Positions 17,883-26,696 of a stretch of DNA of 64,000 nucleotides are shown here, in pieces. Where the stretch lies: positions 620,001 to 684,000 of the forward strand of contig NZ_JAJLJH010000002.1 of assembly GCF_023231945.1 (NCBI RefSeq), read 5' to 3'. Both the position numbers and the translations under genes were made by a program. The notes below the pieces were generated by a model. It was not told the DNA's origin and did not search any database. It was given only the letters and a program-made list of their open reading frames with translations. This DNA comes from Scleromatobacter humisilvae. GTDB taxonomy: Bacteria; Pseudomonadota; Gammaproteobacteria; Burkholderiales; Burkholderiaceae_C. The number at the start of each line of letters is the position of its first letter. Positions within the stretch are counted from its first letter, which is position 1.

Positions 17883-20153
17883 TCAGTGCGACGGGGTGTC
17901 GCGCACGCAGTCGACGAAGTAGTGCTTGCGGCCGAAGTTGTCTTCCTCGATCACCAGGCCGTGCACGTCGGTGTCGAAGCCCGGGAAGCGCTCGTTGAAC
18001 TCGCGCACGAACTGCAGGTACGCGAGGATCTTGCGGTTGAAGCGCTCGCCCGGGATCAGCAGCGGGATGCCCGGCGGGTACGGCGTCAGCAGCGAGGTGG
18101 TGATGCGGCCTTCCAGCGCGTCGATGGCCACGCGCTCGGTGTCGCGGTGCGCGATGCGGGCGTAGGCCTCCGACGGCTTCATGCCGGGCTGCAGGTCCGA
18201 CAGGTACATGTCCGTCGTCAGGCGTGCAATGTCGCCCTGCGTGTAGACCTCGTGGATGGCCTGGCACAGGTCGCGCAGTCCCATCCGCTCGTAGCGGCGA
18301 TGGGCGGCGCAGAACTCCGGCAGGATCTTCCACAGCGGCGCGTTCTTGTCGTAGTCGTCCTTGAACTGCTGCAGCGCGGTCAGCAGCGTGTTCCAGCGGC
18401 CCTTGGTGATGCCGATCGTGAACATGATGAAGAACGAGTACAGGCCGGTCTTCTCGACGACGATGCCGTGCTCGGCCAGGTACTTCGTGAGGATGGACGC
18501 GGGGATGCCGGTCTCGTCGAAGCCGCCGTCCACGCTCAGGCCCGGCGTGATGATCGTGCTCTTGATCGGGTCGAGCATGTTGAAGCCCGGCGCCAGGTTG
18601 CCGAAGCCGTGCCAGCTCTCGTTGGCCTCCAGCACCCAGTCGGCCGCCTCGCCGATGCCCTCGTCCGCGAGCTTCTCCGGGCCCCAGACCTTGAACCACC
18701 AGTCCTCCTCGAACTCGGCGTCGATCTTGCGCATCGCGCGCCGGAAGTCGAGCGCCTCCTTCAGGCTCTCCTCGACCAGCGCGGTGCCGCCGGGCGATTC
18801 CATCATCGCGGCCGAGACGTCGCACGACGCGATGATCGCGTACTGCGGCGACGTCGACGTGTGCATCAGGTAGGCCTCGTTGAACAGGTGCTTGTCGAGC
18901 TTGCGCGTCTGCGAATCCTGCACCAGCACCTGCGAGGCCTGCGACAGGCCCGCCAGCAGCTTGTGCGTCGACTGCGTCGCGTAGACCATCGCCTCCTTCG
19001 GACGCACGCGCGCCTTGCCCATCGCGTGATAGACGCTGTAGAAGTCGTGGAAGGCCGCGTGCGGCAGCCAGGCCTCGTCGAAGTGCAGCGTGTCGATCCA
19101 GCCGTCCAGCAGGTTCTTGATGGTCTCGGTGTTGTAGACGACGCCGTCGTAGGTGCTCTGCGTGAGCGTCATGATGCGCGGCTTGACCGTCTTCAGGTCG
19201 ACGCCGGCCAGCAGCGGGTTGGCGGCGATCTTGCGCTCGATGGCTTCGCGCGTGAATTCCGACTGCGGGATCGGGCCGATGATGCCGTAGTGGTTGCGCG
19301 TCGGCGTCATGAACACGGGGATCGCGCCGCACATGATGATCGAGTGCAGGATCGACTTGTGGCAGTTGCGGTCGACCACGACGACGTCGCCCGGCGCCAC
19401 CGTGTGGTGCCACACCATCTTGTTGGACGTGGACGTGCCGTTGGTGACGAAGAAGCAGTGGTCGGCGTTGAAGATGCGCGCGGCGTTGCGCTCGGAGTCC
19501 GCCACCGGCCCGGTGTGATCGAGCAGCTGGCCGAGTTCCTCGACGGAGTTGCAGACGTCGGCGCGCAGCATGTTCTCGCCGAAGAACTGGTGGAACATCT
19601 GGCCGACCGGGCTCTTCAGGAACGCGACGCCGCCGGAGTGGCCCGGGCAGTGCCACGAATACGAGCCGTCCTGCGCGTAGTCCATCAGCGCCTTGAAGAA
19701 CGGCGGCGCGACGCCGTCGAGGTAGCTGTTGGCCTCGCGGATGATGTGGCGCGCCACGAACTCCGGCGTGTCCTCGAACATGTGGATGAAGCCGTGCAGT
19801 TCGCGCAGGATGTCGTTGGGGATGTGCTGCGACGTGCGCGTCTCGCCATACAGGTAGATCGGGATCTCCGTGTTCTTGGTGCGGATCTCCTGGATGAACT
19901 TGCGCAGGCTCAGCACCGCCGGGTCGAGCTCGGGGCCCGGCGTGAACTCCTCGTCGTCGATCGACAGGATGAACGCCGACGCGCGGCTCTGCTGCTGCGC
20001 GAACTGCGACAGGTCGCCGTAGCTGGTCACGCCCAGCACCTCGATGCCCTCCTTCTCGATCGCCGAGGCGAGCGCGCGGATGCCGAGGCCAGAAGTGTTC
20101 TCGGAGCGGAAGTCCTCGTCGATGATGACGACGGGAAAGCGGAAGCGAAGCAT
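17883..20153 (-). CDS. Basic amino acid (Arg/Lys/Orn) decarboxylase, PLP-dependent
   Basis: A 756-aa fold-type I decarboxylase like AdiA/LdcC/SpeF, converting arginine, lysine or ornithine to the polyamine or diamine with CO2 release. It has the N-terminal wing domain (about residues 1-125), the PLP domain with CPGHSGG, the HFDEAW motif and the STHKLLAG motif carrying the cofactor lysine, and the C-terminal domain (LTPYPPGIPLLIPGE). Which amino acid is used cannot be decided here. Possible roles are acid resistance or polyamine supply. It precedes the methyltransferase by 2 bases. Confidence 0.92.
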   Translation of the reverse strand: MLRFRFPVVIIDEDFRSENTSGLGIRALASAIEKEGIEVLGVTSYGDLSQFAQQQSRASAFILSIDDEEFTPGPELDPAVLSLRKFIQEIRTKNTEIPIYLYGETRTSQHIPNDILRELHGFIHMFEDTPEFVARHIIREANSYLDGVAPPFFKALMDYAQDGSYSWHCPGHSGGVAFLKSPVGQMFHQFFGENMLRADVCNSVEELGQLLDHTGPVADSERNAARIFNADHCFFVTNGTSTSNKMVWHHTVAPGDVVVVDRNCHKSILHSIIMCGAIPVFMTPTRNHYGIIGPIPQSEFTREAIERKIAANPLLAGVDLKTVKPRIMTLTQSTYDGVVYNTETIKNLLDGWIDTLHFDEAWLPHAAFHDFYSVYHAMGKARVRPKEAMVYATQSTHKLLAGLSQASQVLVQDSQTRKLDKHLFNEAYLMHTSTSPQYAIIASCDVSAAMMESPGGTALVEESLKEALDFRRAMRKIDAEFEEDWWFKVWGPEKLADEGIGEAADWVLEANESWHGFGNLAPGFNMLDPIKSTIITPGLSVDGGFDETGIPASILTKYLAEHGIVVEKTGLYSFFIMFTIGITKGRWNTLLTALQQFKDDYDKNAPLWKILPEFCAAHRRYERMGLRDLCQAIHEVYTQGDIARLTTDMYLSDLQPGMKPSEAYARIAHRDTERVAIDALEGRITTSLLTPYPPGIPLLIPGERFNRKILAYLQFVREFNERFPGFDTDVHGLVIEEDNFGRKHYFVDCVRDTPSH

Positions 20154-20364
20154 GGCACGTGGCCCGCTCGGAGGGCGGGCGTGGCGGGGTGGAAAACGGG
20201 CGAAGGGCGAAGTGTAGGGCGGAACGCTTTCCGCGCAATGTCAAATGGCCGGGTTTGCCCCAGATCGGCGCCCGGACGACCCGGATCTGCAACAAACGCC
20301 CTGCCCGGCCGTTCCGGCGCCTCCGCCCGCTCGCAGGGCTGGACAAACCCCACCTGTCATCAGC

Positions 20365-20383
20365 TAGAATAGCCGGCTACCCC
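20365..20383 (+). promoter_or_regulatory. Candidate -10 element of the tRNA-Ser gene
   Basis: TAGAAT at 20365-20370, 13 bases before the tRNA, is a good -10 match. The only plausible -35 is TGGACA (20340-20345) with a 19-base spacer, which is longer than usual. Confidence 0.4.
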
Positions 20384-20474
20384 GGAAGGGTGGATGAGCG
20401 GTTTAAGTCGCATGCCTGGAAAGCATGTGTAGGTTAATAGCCTACCGCGGGTTCGAATCCCGCCCCTTCCGCCA
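20384..20474 (+). tRNA. tRNA-Ser (anticodon GGA)
   Basis: Folds as a type II tRNA: acceptor arms GGAAGGG (20384-20390) and CCCTTCC (20464-20470), discriminator G and encoded CCA (20472-20474). The anticodon loop CTGGAAA gives anticodon GGA (serine UCC/UCU). There is a long variable arm (TAGGT...GCCTA), as expected for serine tRNAs, and the T-arm contains GGTTCGAATCC. Confidence 0.97.
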
Positions 20475-20514
20475 GCGGCGCCCTCGCCCGCTGCAAGCCT
20501 TCAGGGCCGCAACC

Positions 20515-20540
20515 ACAGACGCTTCGGGCGTCTGTTTTTG
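20515..20540 (+). terminator. Rho-independent terminator after tRNA-Ser
   Basis: Perfect 8-bp stem ACAGACGC / GCGTCTGT with a TTCGG loop followed by TTTTG and TTTTG, 40 bases after the tRNA. Confidence 0.9.
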
Positions 20541-20557
20541 TTTTGCGACCCGCGCAC

Positions 20558-21547
20558 CTACTGAGGCGGCTGTATCGACGGCAACGGCGAGTCGTCGTCC
20601 GGCGCCTTGGCCTCCTGCATCCGACGCTTGCGCCGCATGGCCTTCAGCGACGCCCACGCCGTCCCGAGGAATCCGACAACGGCCGCCGCGGCGGCGCCTG
20701 CCTTGTCGAGCGTGTCGGCGTTCGCGGAATACCAGTCGAACAGCGCCTTCCACCAGGGCGCCGGGGGCGGATGCTGGATCTTCACGTCGATGTAGGTGTC
20801 CTTCTCGAAGGTCGTGTCCGGCACCAGCTCGTTGCCCACCTGCGTCGTCGGCGACACCGTCACCCAGATCTTGCGCGACTCGTCCGGATCCGACTTCTTG
20901 TGGGGGTGGGCGACGGGCGTGATGTCCCAGGTCAGGCGCGCCACCTCGTTGCCCAGGATGACGGCCCGCTGCACCGGGCGCGGGATGTCGAAGTCCTTCT
21001 TGTCCGCGTGCAGCTCGGCGACGATCACGTGGCTGAAGTGGACATTCGGGATGGCCGCCGTCGCCGCCGAGGCCGGGATCGCGGCGGCGGCCACGCCTTT
21101 CGGAGTGCAATCGAGAAAGACGTGCGACTGCACGGATTCGGTCTCCGGCTCGGCCCAGAACACCACGTCGCCGGCGCTGACGAAGCCCTCGGGAGCGCCC
21201 GCCGCCGGCGGATTCAGGTCGACCACCTTCTGCATGACGGGCGGGTGCGCGGCCTTCGCGAGCGCGTGCCGATGTGGGGCCGCCGACGACTTGACTTCGA
21301 CAGGATTCGCGATCGCCGCCGTCGCCTGCGCGCCGGCGGGCTCCAGACCACGAACGGGCGCGGGGAGCGGCGCAGGTGCCGCAGCTGGAGCCGGCGGTGG
21401 CGCGGGGGCAGGCGCCGGCGACATCGCCGAAGCGACGGTCGTCACGCGCTCAGGGCCCTCGGCGGCGTCGACCGAGGCGCATCCCTGAAAGATGCCGGCC
21501 GCCATCGTCAAGGCCCAGGCGATCGCCAGCAGAAGCCATCCACGCAC
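20558..21547 (-). CDS. Unknown proline-rich, membrane-anchored envelope protein
   Basis: A 329-aa protein that I do not recognise. The start is a GTG preceded by a strong GAGGAGGAG ribosome site. The N-terminus is a signal-like helix ending in FQGC (possible lipobox), followed by a Pro/Ala-rich linker (about residues 40-70), a probable beta-rich extracytoplasmic domain (about 110-265), a C-terminal helix (AAAAAVVGFLGTAWASL) and a basic tail (KAMRRKRRM). The C-terminal helix and basic tail suggest a membrane anchor with a short cytoplasmic end. It ends just after the tRNA terminator and is transcribed alone. The domain might be a ligand- or peptidoglycan-facing module, but nothing shows this. 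Confidence 0.7.
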   Translation of the reverse strand: MRGWLLLAIAWALTMAAGIFQGCASVDAAEGPERVTTVASAMSPAPAPAPPPAPAAAPAPLPAPVRGLEPAGAQATAAIANPVEVKSSAAPHRHALAKAAHPPVMQKVVDLNPPAAGAPEGFVSAGDVVFWAEPETESVQSHVFLDCTPKGVAAAAIPASAATAAIPNVHFSHVIVAELHADKKDFDIPRPVQRAVILGNEVARLTWDITPVAHPHKKSDPDESRKIWVTVSPTTQVGNELVPDTTFEKDTYIDVKIQHPPPAPWWKALFDWYSANADTLDKAGAAAAAVVGFLGTAWASLKAMRRKRRMQEAKAPDDDSPLPSIQPPQ

Positions 21548-21916
21548 GGCACTCCTCCTCGCCGGCGCTCTTGACTGCGATGCATTCGCACTGCGCGCTT
21601 CGGCCTGGGCCGCATCTTAGTCCTCGAGCGCCTCGCGCGACGCCGCTAGCGCCGTCGACGAGCGAGCGTCGATGCCCCGTGAGGTATCCGGACACGGCGG
21701 CCGCGCGACGCCGCACGCGCACATCGCCGGACGCGAATCCGCGACACATTCGACGTTCTTCGACCCTGAATGGCGCGGCACGGCCGCTCGACTGAGGCAC
21801 ACTAGCAATCGGACTCTTTCGTCGGACGCCCGCGGGCGCCGGCCGCACTCGAGGCCTCCGGCCGCGGCCGCCGCGAGCGATTCGAGCCAGGAAAACGGAG
21901 CGAGGATCAGGTGCTG
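21548..21916. other. Intergenic region upstream of the GGDEF-EAL gene
   Basis: About 370 bases between divergently oriented genes. An 81-codon plus-strand frame (21672-21917) is present, but it has no ribosome site and an arginine-rich shadow-like composition, so I treat it as non-coding. No convincing promoter, repeat or RNA structure was recognised. Confidence 0.5.
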
Positions 21917-24286
21917 ATGCAGTCCGAAGGAACTCCACCGACGCGTGCGACAGGAATCCTTCTCGCGAGCGTGCTGCTCGTCCTCGCGGCCTGGACAATG
22001 GCCGCGTCGAGGCCGACCTCGGACTCGGCCTGGATCCTCGACAGCCTGCACTGGACCGGCGCGTTCGTCGCCGCGGCGTGGGTGGCATGGCGCGCCGCGC
22101 GGGCGGCCGACGGCCAGCTCAGGCGCGTGCGAAGCCGCTTCGCCCTCGGCATGGCCTGTCTCGCGGCGGGGCAACTGAGCTGGGACCTGCTGTCCTGGGC
22201 GGGCTGGAATCCCTTCCCCGGCATCCCGAACCTGCTCTACCTGCTGCTGAGCCCCTGCTTCGCGCTCGGCTTCGCCGCGACGGTGGGCGACCGGATGCCC
22301 GGCTCGCAATGGAAGTCGGCCGCGCTCGACATCGCCGGGTTCGGCCTGGCCGTGCTGGCCTTCACGCTGGCGCTGTTCCTGCCGCACGCCGTGCGGCGCA
22401 GCGCGCTGGAGTTCGTCGTGCTGACGGCGTATCCGGTGCTGCTGCTGTCCGCCGCGGCCGCGGGCATCGTGGTGCAGTTGCACCTGCGGCTGCGGCCGAC
22501 GGCGGCGACCTTCGCGGTGCTCGCCGGACTCGCCGGCTACGGCGCGCTGTGGACGGCCTGGAGCCTCGCGTTCCTCGACGCCACGCTGCGTCCCGGCACG
22601 GGCATGACGCTGATGTTCTCGCTGCTGGCGCTGCTGCTCGGATGGGGCGTGGCGAACTGGCGCCCGGTGCCCAGCCTGTCGCCCCGCTACGACCGACTGT
22701 GCGAGGCGCTGCTGCGGCAGATCCCGCTGGCCATGGTCGCAGTCACGTCCGCGGCCGCAGGCTTCATCGCGCTCGGCGACCGCCTCCCGATGCAGGCGCG
22801 GCCGCCGCTGCGCGTGCTGTTCGTGCTGGCGCTGCTGTGCGCCGTGGTGCGCCAGACGCAGCAGCTGCGCGATCGCGACCGCCTGCTGGCCGCCGAACGC
22901 GCCGTCGCGGAGGGCCGGGCGCAGCTGCATCATCTCGCGCATCACGATCCGCTCACCGGGCTGCCCAATCGCACGCTGCTGCGCGACCGCGTCACCCAGG
23001 CGCTCGCGACCGCGGCGCGGCGCGGCGAGAAGGTGGCGCTGATGTTCATCGACCTCGACCGCTTCAAGGAGGTCAACGACACCCTCGGCCACGCGACCGG
23101 CGACGCGCTGCTGTGCCACGTCGCCGCGCAGTTCACGCTGATGCTGCGCGAGGAGGACACCGTCTGCCGCCAGGGCGGCGACGAGTTCGCGATCGTGCTG
23201 ACCGACGTCGACTCCGCGGCGGCCGTCGCGCGGGCGGTCGAACGCGTGATGGCGCTGTCGAATCGCCGGGCGACCATCGCCGGCCACGAACTGCCGCTGT
23301 CGATGTCCGTGGGCATCGCGATGTTCCCGAAGGACGGCGAGGACTTCGACGGCCTGATGCAATGCGCCGACACCGCGATGTACCGCGCGAAGGCCGCGGG
23401 CCGCAACGCGTTCCGCTTCTACGATCCGCAGATGAACGTCGAGGCCAGCGAGCGCTCGCGGCTGCGCTGGCTGCTCGCCCACGCGATCGAGCGCGGCGAA
23501 CTGCACCTGCATTTCCAGCCCTATTTCCATCTGCGCAGCGGCGAACTGGCCGGCGCCGAGGTGCTGCTGCGCTGGACGTCGGCCGAACTCGGGCCGGTCG
23601 GCCCGAACCAGTTCATTCCGGTCGCGGAGGACGGCGGCCAGATCGTCGAGATCGGCGCCTGGGTGCTGCGCGAGGCCTGCGCGCAGGTCGCGACGTGGCA
23701 GCGCCAGGGCCTGGCGCTGCCCGCCGTCGCGGTCAACCTGTCGATCCTGCAGTTCCGCCACGGCGACCTGGTGCAGCAGGTGGCGGACGCCCTGCGCGAT
23801 TCGGGTCTGCCGGCGCGCCAGCTCGAGCTCGAGATCACCGAATCCGTGCTCATGCACGAGACCGACAAGGTGTTCGCCACCGCCGACAACCTCAAGGCGC
23901 TGGGCGTGCGGCTGGCCATCGACGACTTCGGCACCGGCTACTCCAGCCTCGCCTACCTGAAGCGGCTGAATGTCGACAAGCTGAAGATCGACCAGTCCTT
24001 CGTGCGCGACGCGCTCGCCAGCCCCAGCACCACGGCGATCGTGCGCGCGATCGTCGACATGGCCCGGGCGATGGAGCTCGAGGTCGTCGCGGAAGGCATC
24101 GAGACGGCGGCGGAGCGCGACTTCCTGGCCGCCACGCATTGCGCGATGGGCCAGGGCTACCTGTTCGCGCGCCCGATGCCGGCCGACCAGTTCGAAGCCT
24201 TCCTGGCCGTGCGCGCCGCCGGGCCGGCGCTCGCGCCCGAGCAGGCTGCCGCCGACCGGTCCGGTGTTTTCCCCCTGGCATCTTGA
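21917..24286 (+). CDS. Membrane diguanylate cyclase / phosphodiesterase (GGDEF-EAL)
   Basis: A 789-aa cyclic-di-GMP turnover protein. The N-terminal third has about eight hydrophobic helices (residues 15-310) forming a membrane sensor of unrecognised type. The GGDEF domain has an intact GGDEF (RQGGDEFAI) with DPLTGLPNR and the metal-binding FIDLDRFKEVND. The EAL domain has EVL in place of EAL, but the other catalytic motifs are intact (NLS, ELEITES, IDDFGTGYSSL, KLKIDQSF, VVAEGIET). Both activities are therefore possible. AGGA at 21903-21906 fits the ATG (10 bases); a GTG two codons earlier is closer than usual. Confidence 0.92.
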   Translation: MQSEGTPPTRATGILLASVLLVLAAWTMAASRPTSDSAWILDSLHWTGAFVAAAWVAWRAARAADGQLRRVRSRFALGMACLAAGQLSWDLLSWAGWNPFPGIPNLLYLLLSPCFALGFAATVGDRMPGSQWKSAALDIAGFGLAVLAFTLALFLPHAVRRSALEFVVLTAYPVLLLSAAAAGIVVQLHLRLRPTAATFAVLAGLAGYGALWTAWSLAFLDATLRPGTGMTLMFSLLALLLGWGVANWRPVPSLSPRYDRLCEALLRQIPLAMVAVTSAAAGFIALGDRLPMQARPPLRVLFVLALLCAVVRQTQQLRDRDRLLAAERAVAEGRAQLHHLAHHDPLTGLPNRTLLRDRVTQALATAARRGEKVALMFIDLDRFKEVNDTLGHATGDALLCHVAAQFTLMLREEDTVCRQGGDEFAIVLTDVDSAAAVARAVERVMALSNRRATIAGHELPLSMSVGIAMFPKDGEDFDGLMQCADTAMYRAKAAGRNAFRFYDPQMNVEASERSRLRWLLAHAIERGELHLHFQPYFHLRSGELAGAEVLLRWTSAELGPVGPNQFIPVAEDGGQIVEIGAWVLREACAQVATWQRQGLALPAVAVNLSILQFRHGDLVQQVADALRDSGLPARQLELEITESVLMHETDKVFATADNLKALGVRLAIDDFGTGYSSLAYLKRLNVDKLKIDQSFVRDALASPSTTAIVRAIVDMARAMELEVVAEGIETAAERDFLAATHCAMGQGYLFARPMPADQFEAFLAVRAAGPALAPEQAAADRSGVFPLAS

Positions 24287-24338
24287 CGAGCCGGCCCCCG
24301 CGGCGCGTTAATGAGTGGCGGGTTCAAGGAGGCCAGTC

Positions 24339-24662
24339 ATGTACGACCAGCTCGACCAGGTTCCGGGCGCCATGGAGATCGAGGATCGCCCCGGCCAGGC
24401 GCGGCGCGTGGGCTTGTCGGACGCCGTGTTCTACGCCGGCTGCTTCGCCCTCGCCCTGCTGCCGGCCACGCTTGCCGGCGTGCTGCTCTACGACTTCATC
24501 GGCGAGCCGATGCTGTTCCTGATCGCCGTGGTCGTCTTCACGTGGGTCGTGACGACGGTCGCGCTCGTCAAGATCGCCGGGCCGATGCTGCGCTGCCGCG
24601 CCATCGTCGCCGCGGGCGGACTGGTCTCCGTGGCGATGTGCTCGCTGTTCCTGCTCGATTGA
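24339..24662 (+). CDS. Small two-helix membrane protein, unknown function
   Basis: A 107-aa protein with two to three hydrophobic segments (VFYAGCFALALLPATLAGVLL, split as VFYAGCFALALL and PATLAGVLL; MLFLIAVVVFTWVVTTVAL; IVAAGGLVSVAMCSLFLL). A consensus AAGGAGG (24326-24332) lies 6 bases before the ATG, which marks the start despite an in-frame start 8 codons upstream. It converges with the deacetylase, whose stop is 9 bases away. No family recognised. Confidence 0.75.
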   Translation: MYDQLDQVPGAMEIEDRPGQARRVGLSDAVFYAGCFALALLPATLAGVLLYDFIGEPMLFLIAVVVFTWVVTTVALVKIAGPMLRCRAIVAAGGLVSVAMCSLFLLD

Positions 24663-24671
24663 CGCGGCCAG

Positions 24672-25589
24672 TCAGCGCAACGACGCTGCGTACTCCGGCG
24701 CCGCCGGCGTCGAGAAGCGGTAGCCCTCCGCCTGCAGCTTGACGATCAGGGCGTCGAGGTTGTCGACGCTGATGTGCTGCGTCTCGTGCATCAGCACGAC
24801 CCCGCCGCGGTGCGCCCGCACGCTGGCGACGACGTGGCCGAGGAAGTCCTGGCGGTATGCGGGCAGCACGCCGCAGGACAGCGCCTCGGCGGCCGTCAGG
24901 CCCTTCGGGCCGTCGAAGCCCCAGTCGCAGGAGTCGACGTGCCAGCCGACGATGCGGTAGCCCATGGTGTGCACGCGCTCGTTGGTGTCGCAGCTCGAAT
25001 TGCCGTATGGATAGCGAAACAGCGGCGTCGCGCCGAGGTCGGCGTGCAGCAGCGCGTCGGCGCGGTCGACCTCGCTGGTCTGCTCCTCGACCGGGATGTC
25101 GTGGAAGTTCGGGTGCGACCAGCTGTGGTTGCCGATCACGGCGCCCGGCAGCGCGCGCTCCTGCGCCGCCAGCTCGGGATGCGCCTTCGCTTTCTCGGCG
25201 ATCAGGAAGAACGTCGCAGGCACCTGGTGGCGCCCCAGCACCGCCAGGATCGCCTCGGTGTGGCCCGGCTCGGGGCCGTCGTCGAAGGTCAGCGCGACCA
25301 CGCCCTCGGGCGGCAGCGTCGCGATGTCGCTCTCGAAACGGCAGGTTCGGTGCAGGTCTTCCTCAGGCTTCTCGAGGTGCTCCTGCAGGCGCACCAGGTG
25401 GGTGTGGCGCAACGTCTCCGCATGGCTGCGCGCGTGCGCCGACGCCGCTGAGGCGGACGCCGCCGAGGCCGACGCCGCGGCGTCCTGCGCGCGCGCGCCC
25501 GCCGACAGGCCGGCGACGAGCACCACCAGTACCGCGAGGCGGGCAGCCGGCGATGGACGGAGGGAATGACGCGGCAGGGTCCTGATCAA
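24672..25589 (-). CDS. Secreted polysaccharide deacetylase (NodB/CE4)
   Basis: A 305-aa exported deacetylase of carbohydrate esterase family 4. A signal peptide is followed by an Ala/Ser low-complexity stretch (about residues 36-55). The NodB domain contains TFDDGPEPGH (catalytic Asp and metal Asp), NHSWSHPNF (the metal-binding H-x3-H) and RYPYGNSS. It probably removes acetyl groups from an N-acetylglucosamine polymer or peptidoglycan. The start is a TTG with AAGGA 7 bases upstream; no better ATG exists before the signal peptide. Confidence 0.88.
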   Translation of the reverse strand: MIRTLPRHSLRPSPAARLAVLVVLVAGLSAGARAQDAAASASAASASAASAHARSHAETLRHTHLVRLQEHLEKPEEDLHRTCRFESDIATLPPEGVVALTFDDGPEPGHTEAILAVLGRHQVPATFFLIAEKAKAHPELAAQERALPGAVIGNHSWSHPNFHDIPVEEQTSEVDRADALLHADLGATPLFRYPYGNSSCDTNERVHTMGYRIVGWHVDSCDWGFDGPKGLTAAEALSCGVLPAYRQDFLGHVVASVRAHRGGVVLMHETQHISVDNLDALIVKLQAEGYRFSTPAAPEYAASLR

Positions 25590-25693
25590 GCGAAGTCCTT
25601 CGTGGCGACGGAAGGCCGCCAGTGTAGACAGTCCGCTTGAAACTCAGGGACGGCGACGCCCCACCGAGGCTTCGCCCGCACCCTCGCCGCGGT

Positions 25694-25990
25694 TCACTGG
25701 CGAACCGGCGCCTTCGCATCGGCCGGCGCGCGGCCCTTGGCCGCCAGGCGGCTGCGCACGACCGGATGATCGACGTTGCGGGCGGCCGCCAGGGCCTCGT
25801 CACGCGTGGCGCCGTTCAACATCAGGTAGCGCGCATAGGAGCCCGCCTCCTCGTCCGTCGCGACCGTGCGCGGGGCGTCGCTGGAGGCCTGGACTTCGAT
25901 GGCGGACGGGCGGCCCGTCTGCGCCTGCGCGGAGATGGCAAAAGCGGTGGCCGCGAGGGCGACGGCGGAGACGAGAAGGGTCGATTTCAT
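25694..25990 (-). CDS. Small exported protein of unknown function
   Basis: A 98-aa protein with a clear Sec signal peptide (LLVSAVALAATAFAISAQAQ). The mature part is about 75 residues, hydrophilic, with a helix (AGSYARYLMLNGATRDEALAA, split AGSYARYLMLNG and ATRDEALAA). This type of short DUF-like periplasmic protein is common in Burkholderiales, but I do not recognise a named family. Confidence 0.7.
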   Translation of the reverse strand: MKSTLLVSAVALAATAFAISAQAQTGRPSAIEVQASSDAPRTVATDEEAGSYARYLMLNGATRDEALAAARNVDHPVVRSRLAAKGRAPADAKAPVRQ

Positions 25991-26099
25991 GGCGATGTTC
26001 CTGGTTGACCGTCAAACGTCGACGGCGTGCCTGGGACATCGAGCCGGAACGCCGGCGAACAAGATCGCCCCGCGTCAATTGACCATTCCTGAAATCTGA

Positions 26100-26129
26100 A
26101 TGAAAGACGGCGCCCGATGGGGCGCCGTC
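26100..26129 (-). terminator. Terminator-like hairpin after small lipoprotein
   Basis: A perfect 10-bp stem (GACGGCGCCC / GGGCGCCGTC) with loop GATG on the plus strand. Read on the minus strand it is followed by TTTCATTC. It lies about 50 bases after the lipoprotein stop at 26182. Confidence 0.65.
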
Positions 26130-26181
26130 GTCGGCAGATCAAGGGGACCGGCGGCGCGTCATCCCGCGCCGGCGCCCAGGC

Positions 26182-26469
26182 TCAGGGGCCGACCGCGTGA
26201 TGATTGGCGCCGTTCTGCGAGCCGATGTCCAGCAGCTTGGTCTGCAGGGCCTGGCGTTCGGCTTCGGTCTTCTCCGTTTCGCAGACGTTCTGGATCACGT
26301 TGGAGCCGGGAGGCGTCTCCTTGTGGCAATGCAGCTTGGTCTGGGGCGTGAGGTTGGTGGTCGAATCGGCCACGACCGTGACGGGCGCTTTCGCGCCGCT
26401 GACCGCGCCATCCTGGGCCGCGCAACCGCCCAGCACGAGCAACGCGACGGAGAGGCAAACAATACGCAT
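26182..26469 (-). CDS. Small lipoprotein, unknown function
   Basis: A 95-aa predicted lipoprotein with lipobox LGGC at residues 13-16. The mature part has two cysteines (LHCHKETPP and NVCETEK) separated by about 16 residues, consistent with a disulfide, and the central motif HKETPPGSNVIQNVCETEK is typical of a small Proteobacterial family of unknown role. A GGGAGA ribosome site precedes the ATG. Confidence 0.72.
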   Translation of the reverse strand: MRIVCLSVALLVLGGCAAQDGAVSGAKAPVTVVADSTTNLTPQTKLHCHKETPPGSNVIQNVCETEKTEAERQALQTKLLDIGSQNGANHHAVGP

Positions 26470-26651
26470 GAAGATCTCCCTGAAGATTGAGGCAATAGCG
26501 AACCGCGATCTTAGCGGGCTGACAGATTGCGCAACCTAGTGCAATCACCTGTTCGCGGTATTTCGTTGAAACGATTCAGGGGGCCCCAGCGGCCCGTTCT
26601 GGCGGCCCAGCGCGCTCATACGATACCCTGTAGCGTATCCGAGCTCTCATG

Positions 26652-26674
26652 AAAAAGGGGCTCCGCGGAGCCCC
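26652..26674 (-). terminator. Terminator of the LivK-like gene
   Basis: A perfect 18-bp palindrome GGGGCTCCGCGGAGCCCC (26657-26674). Read on the minus strand it is followed by TTTTTC, 22 bases after the binding-protein stop. Confidence 0.9.
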
Positions 26675-26696
26675 TCTTGGCAGTCGCAGCCGCGCC

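Noticed and set aside
20384-21547. Genomic island integrated at tRNA-Ser
   Set aside because: No integrase, no direct repeat of the tRNA 3' end within the window, and no change in base composition.
21672-21917. 81-codon plus-strand ORF upstream of the GGDEF-EAL gene
   Set aside because: No ribosome site, arginine-rich shadow composition, no recognisable motif.
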